DNA from: Mycolicibacterium sp. P1-5
Lineage (GTDB): Bacteria; Actinomycetota; Actinomycetes; Mycobacteriales; Mycobacteriaceae
Direction: 5' to 3'
Length of the DNA stretch: 64,000 nt
Assembly (NCBI RefSeq): GCF_008329565.1
Contig: NZ_NPKT01000004.1
Span: 1 to 64,000 of the forward strand
Below the pieces are notes generated by a model that was not told where the DNA came from, made no database searches, and was given only the letters and a program-made list of their open reading frames with translations. The position numbers and the translations under genes were made by a program. Positions 63,425 through 64,000 of the stretch are shown here, one piece after another (positions within the stretch are counted from its first letter, which is position 1; every line of letters begins with the position of its first letter).

Positions 63425-63823
63425 TCATATCCCGAACTTGGCGCGCGCCGCATCGGTCACCGGGGTGAACAGGTTGACGAGGTTTCCGTCGGGATCCCTG
63501 AACAACAGCGCGCGGTTTCCCCACGGCATCGTCGTCGGCTCGGTCACGACCTCGTTCAACTGGCCGCGCAGGCGCGCATACTCGGCATCCACGTCGTCAA
63601 CGATGAACTCGATGATCGCGCTTCGATTGGCCGCCGGCTCGGCGGATCCCTGCCCGAACAGTGGGACGGTCTTCTCGCTGCCGATCGCGAGCGTGCCGAC
63701 CGACGTCGGAATCTCGGCGAACAATTCGTTCCCCCACACGGCGGTGGCTTGCGTGACCATCTCATAGAAGGAGACGAGACAACCGACGTCAGCGGTGATC
63801 AGACGGGTCGAGACAAATTTCAT
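63425..63823 (-). CDS. VOC-superfamily protein (glyoxalase/bleomycin-resistance-like)
   Basis: A 132-residue VOC protein with an AGGAGCAGGA ribosome site before ATG 63823. Two beta-alpha-beta modules: STRLITADVGCLVSFYEMVTQATAVWG and SAIIEFIVDDVDAEYARLRGQLNEVVTEP, ending GNRALLFRDPDGNLVNLFTPV, where the final Glu-like metal ligand position is Asn/Leu. Members range from glyoxalases to drug-binding proteins. The upstream frame is longer but lacks such a ribosome site. Neighbours are arr and the methyltransferase. Confidence 0.88.
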   Translation of the reverse strand: MKFVSTRLITADVGCLVSFYEMVTQATAVWGNELFAEIPTSVGTLAIGSEKTVPLFGQGSAEPAANRSAIIEFIVDDVDAEYARLRGQLNEVVTEPTTMPWGNRALLFRDPDGNLVNLFTPVTDAARAKFGI

Positions 63824-63908
63824 TCCTGCTCCTGCACTCGGAAGGATGGGGGTCCGAGAGCAGGGTAGGAGAGCACTACGACAAGTCGGGCGTCGATTCG
63901 TCAATTGG

Positions 63909-64000
63909 CTAGACGTTGAAGCGGAACTCCACCACATCGCCGCTCCACATCATGCCAGGCTGACCCAGACAATCTGGCCGACTACAAGTAGAGCGACGAC
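63909..64000 (-). pseudogene. ychF: YchF-like C-terminal segment at the window edge
   Basis: Thirty codons are open from the right edge to a TAG at 63909. The last ten read GDVVEFRFNV, the conserved end of the YchF/OLA1-type ATPase TGS domain. The residues before it (LGQPGMMWS, then Arg/Cys-rich) do not look like the usual YchF sequence. It may be the true end of a gene lying right of the window, or a recombined fragment that keeps only the 3' end. Which one cannot be settled here. Confidence 0.4.

Overview
The window looks like a chromosomal segment of a fast-growing, environmental-type mycobacterium (Mycolicibacterium-like). It is GC-rich, uses GTG starts often, and shows several local gene orders that I recall from Mycobacterium tuberculosis: gadB-nnr, glmS, glmM-rpsI-rplM (Rv3432c to Rv3443c), then mutT2-PCD-pimE through to mcr and an EchA10-type gene (Rv1160 down to about Rv1142). 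It also carries deazaflavin (F420) enzymes, PimE, alpha-methylacyl-CoA racemase, WS/DGAT acyltransferases, Mce-associated proteins, a FAS1 secreted protein and an Arr rifamycin ADP-ribosyltransferase. Orthology statements rest on memory of those proteins; no search was run.

Layout. 0-4.5 kb: the tail of an HNH/13E12-type endonuclease, a HAD phosphatase-like protein, and a choline-kinase-like protein followed by a dimethylglycine/sarcosine dehydrogenase-like flavoprotein. 4.4-7.8 kb (minus): an operon of Nnr (NAD(P)HX repair), glutamate decarboxylase and an F420-binding protein. 7.8-9.6 kb: a SnoaL-like protein, a TetR regulator and a peroxiredoxin. 9.6-18.5 kb: cell-wall precursor and ribosome genes (glmS, glmM, rpsI, rplM) interleaved with an alpha/beta hydrolase-fold protein, an LLM F420 oxidoreductase, an ESX-associated pair and a small secreted protein. 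18.6-24.7 kb: thioesterase, P450, mutT2, PCD, pimE and two Ala/Pro-rich secreted proteins. 24.7-38.6 kb: acyltransferase, HhH-GPD protein, acetate symporter pair, MFS, Rv1155-like protein, methyltransferases, GntR, sirtuin, nitronate monooxygenase, short-chain dehydrogenase, racemase and crotonase. 38.7-48.6 kb: orphan HicB, MFS exporter, CPBP protease operon, FAS1 protein and a lipid-degradation cluster (crotonase, thiolase, DUF3556, DoxX). 48.7-58 kb: degenerate acyltransferase, hydrolases, Mce-associated pair, hydroxyacid dehydrogenase and a large LuxR regulator. 58-64 kb: remnant gene, cyclase, small membrane protein, papain-like protein, lipoprotein, methyltransferases, Arr, VOC protein, and a YchF-like tail at the edge.

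How it fits together. Several minus-strand operons are coupled by ATGA/TGATG overlaps. There is clear regulatory DNA: a compound intrinsic terminator after rpsI, a perfect 20-bp palindrome before the DUF3556 gene, two near-identical 14-bp operator-like repeats before an F420 oxidoreductase and a short-chain dehydrogenase, and paired direct repeats around a TTGACA box between the TetR and peroxiredoxin genes.

I did not find a CRISPR array, prophage, complete insertion sequence or an obvious new multi-gene defence system. The most unusual items are the detached YchF-like C-terminus at the right edge, enzymes with altered catalytic residues (HAD, alpha/beta hydrolase, WS/DGAT, crotonase, cyclase), the shared operators, and the join of the rplM block to a mutT2/pimE block with no ESX-4 locus beside rplM.
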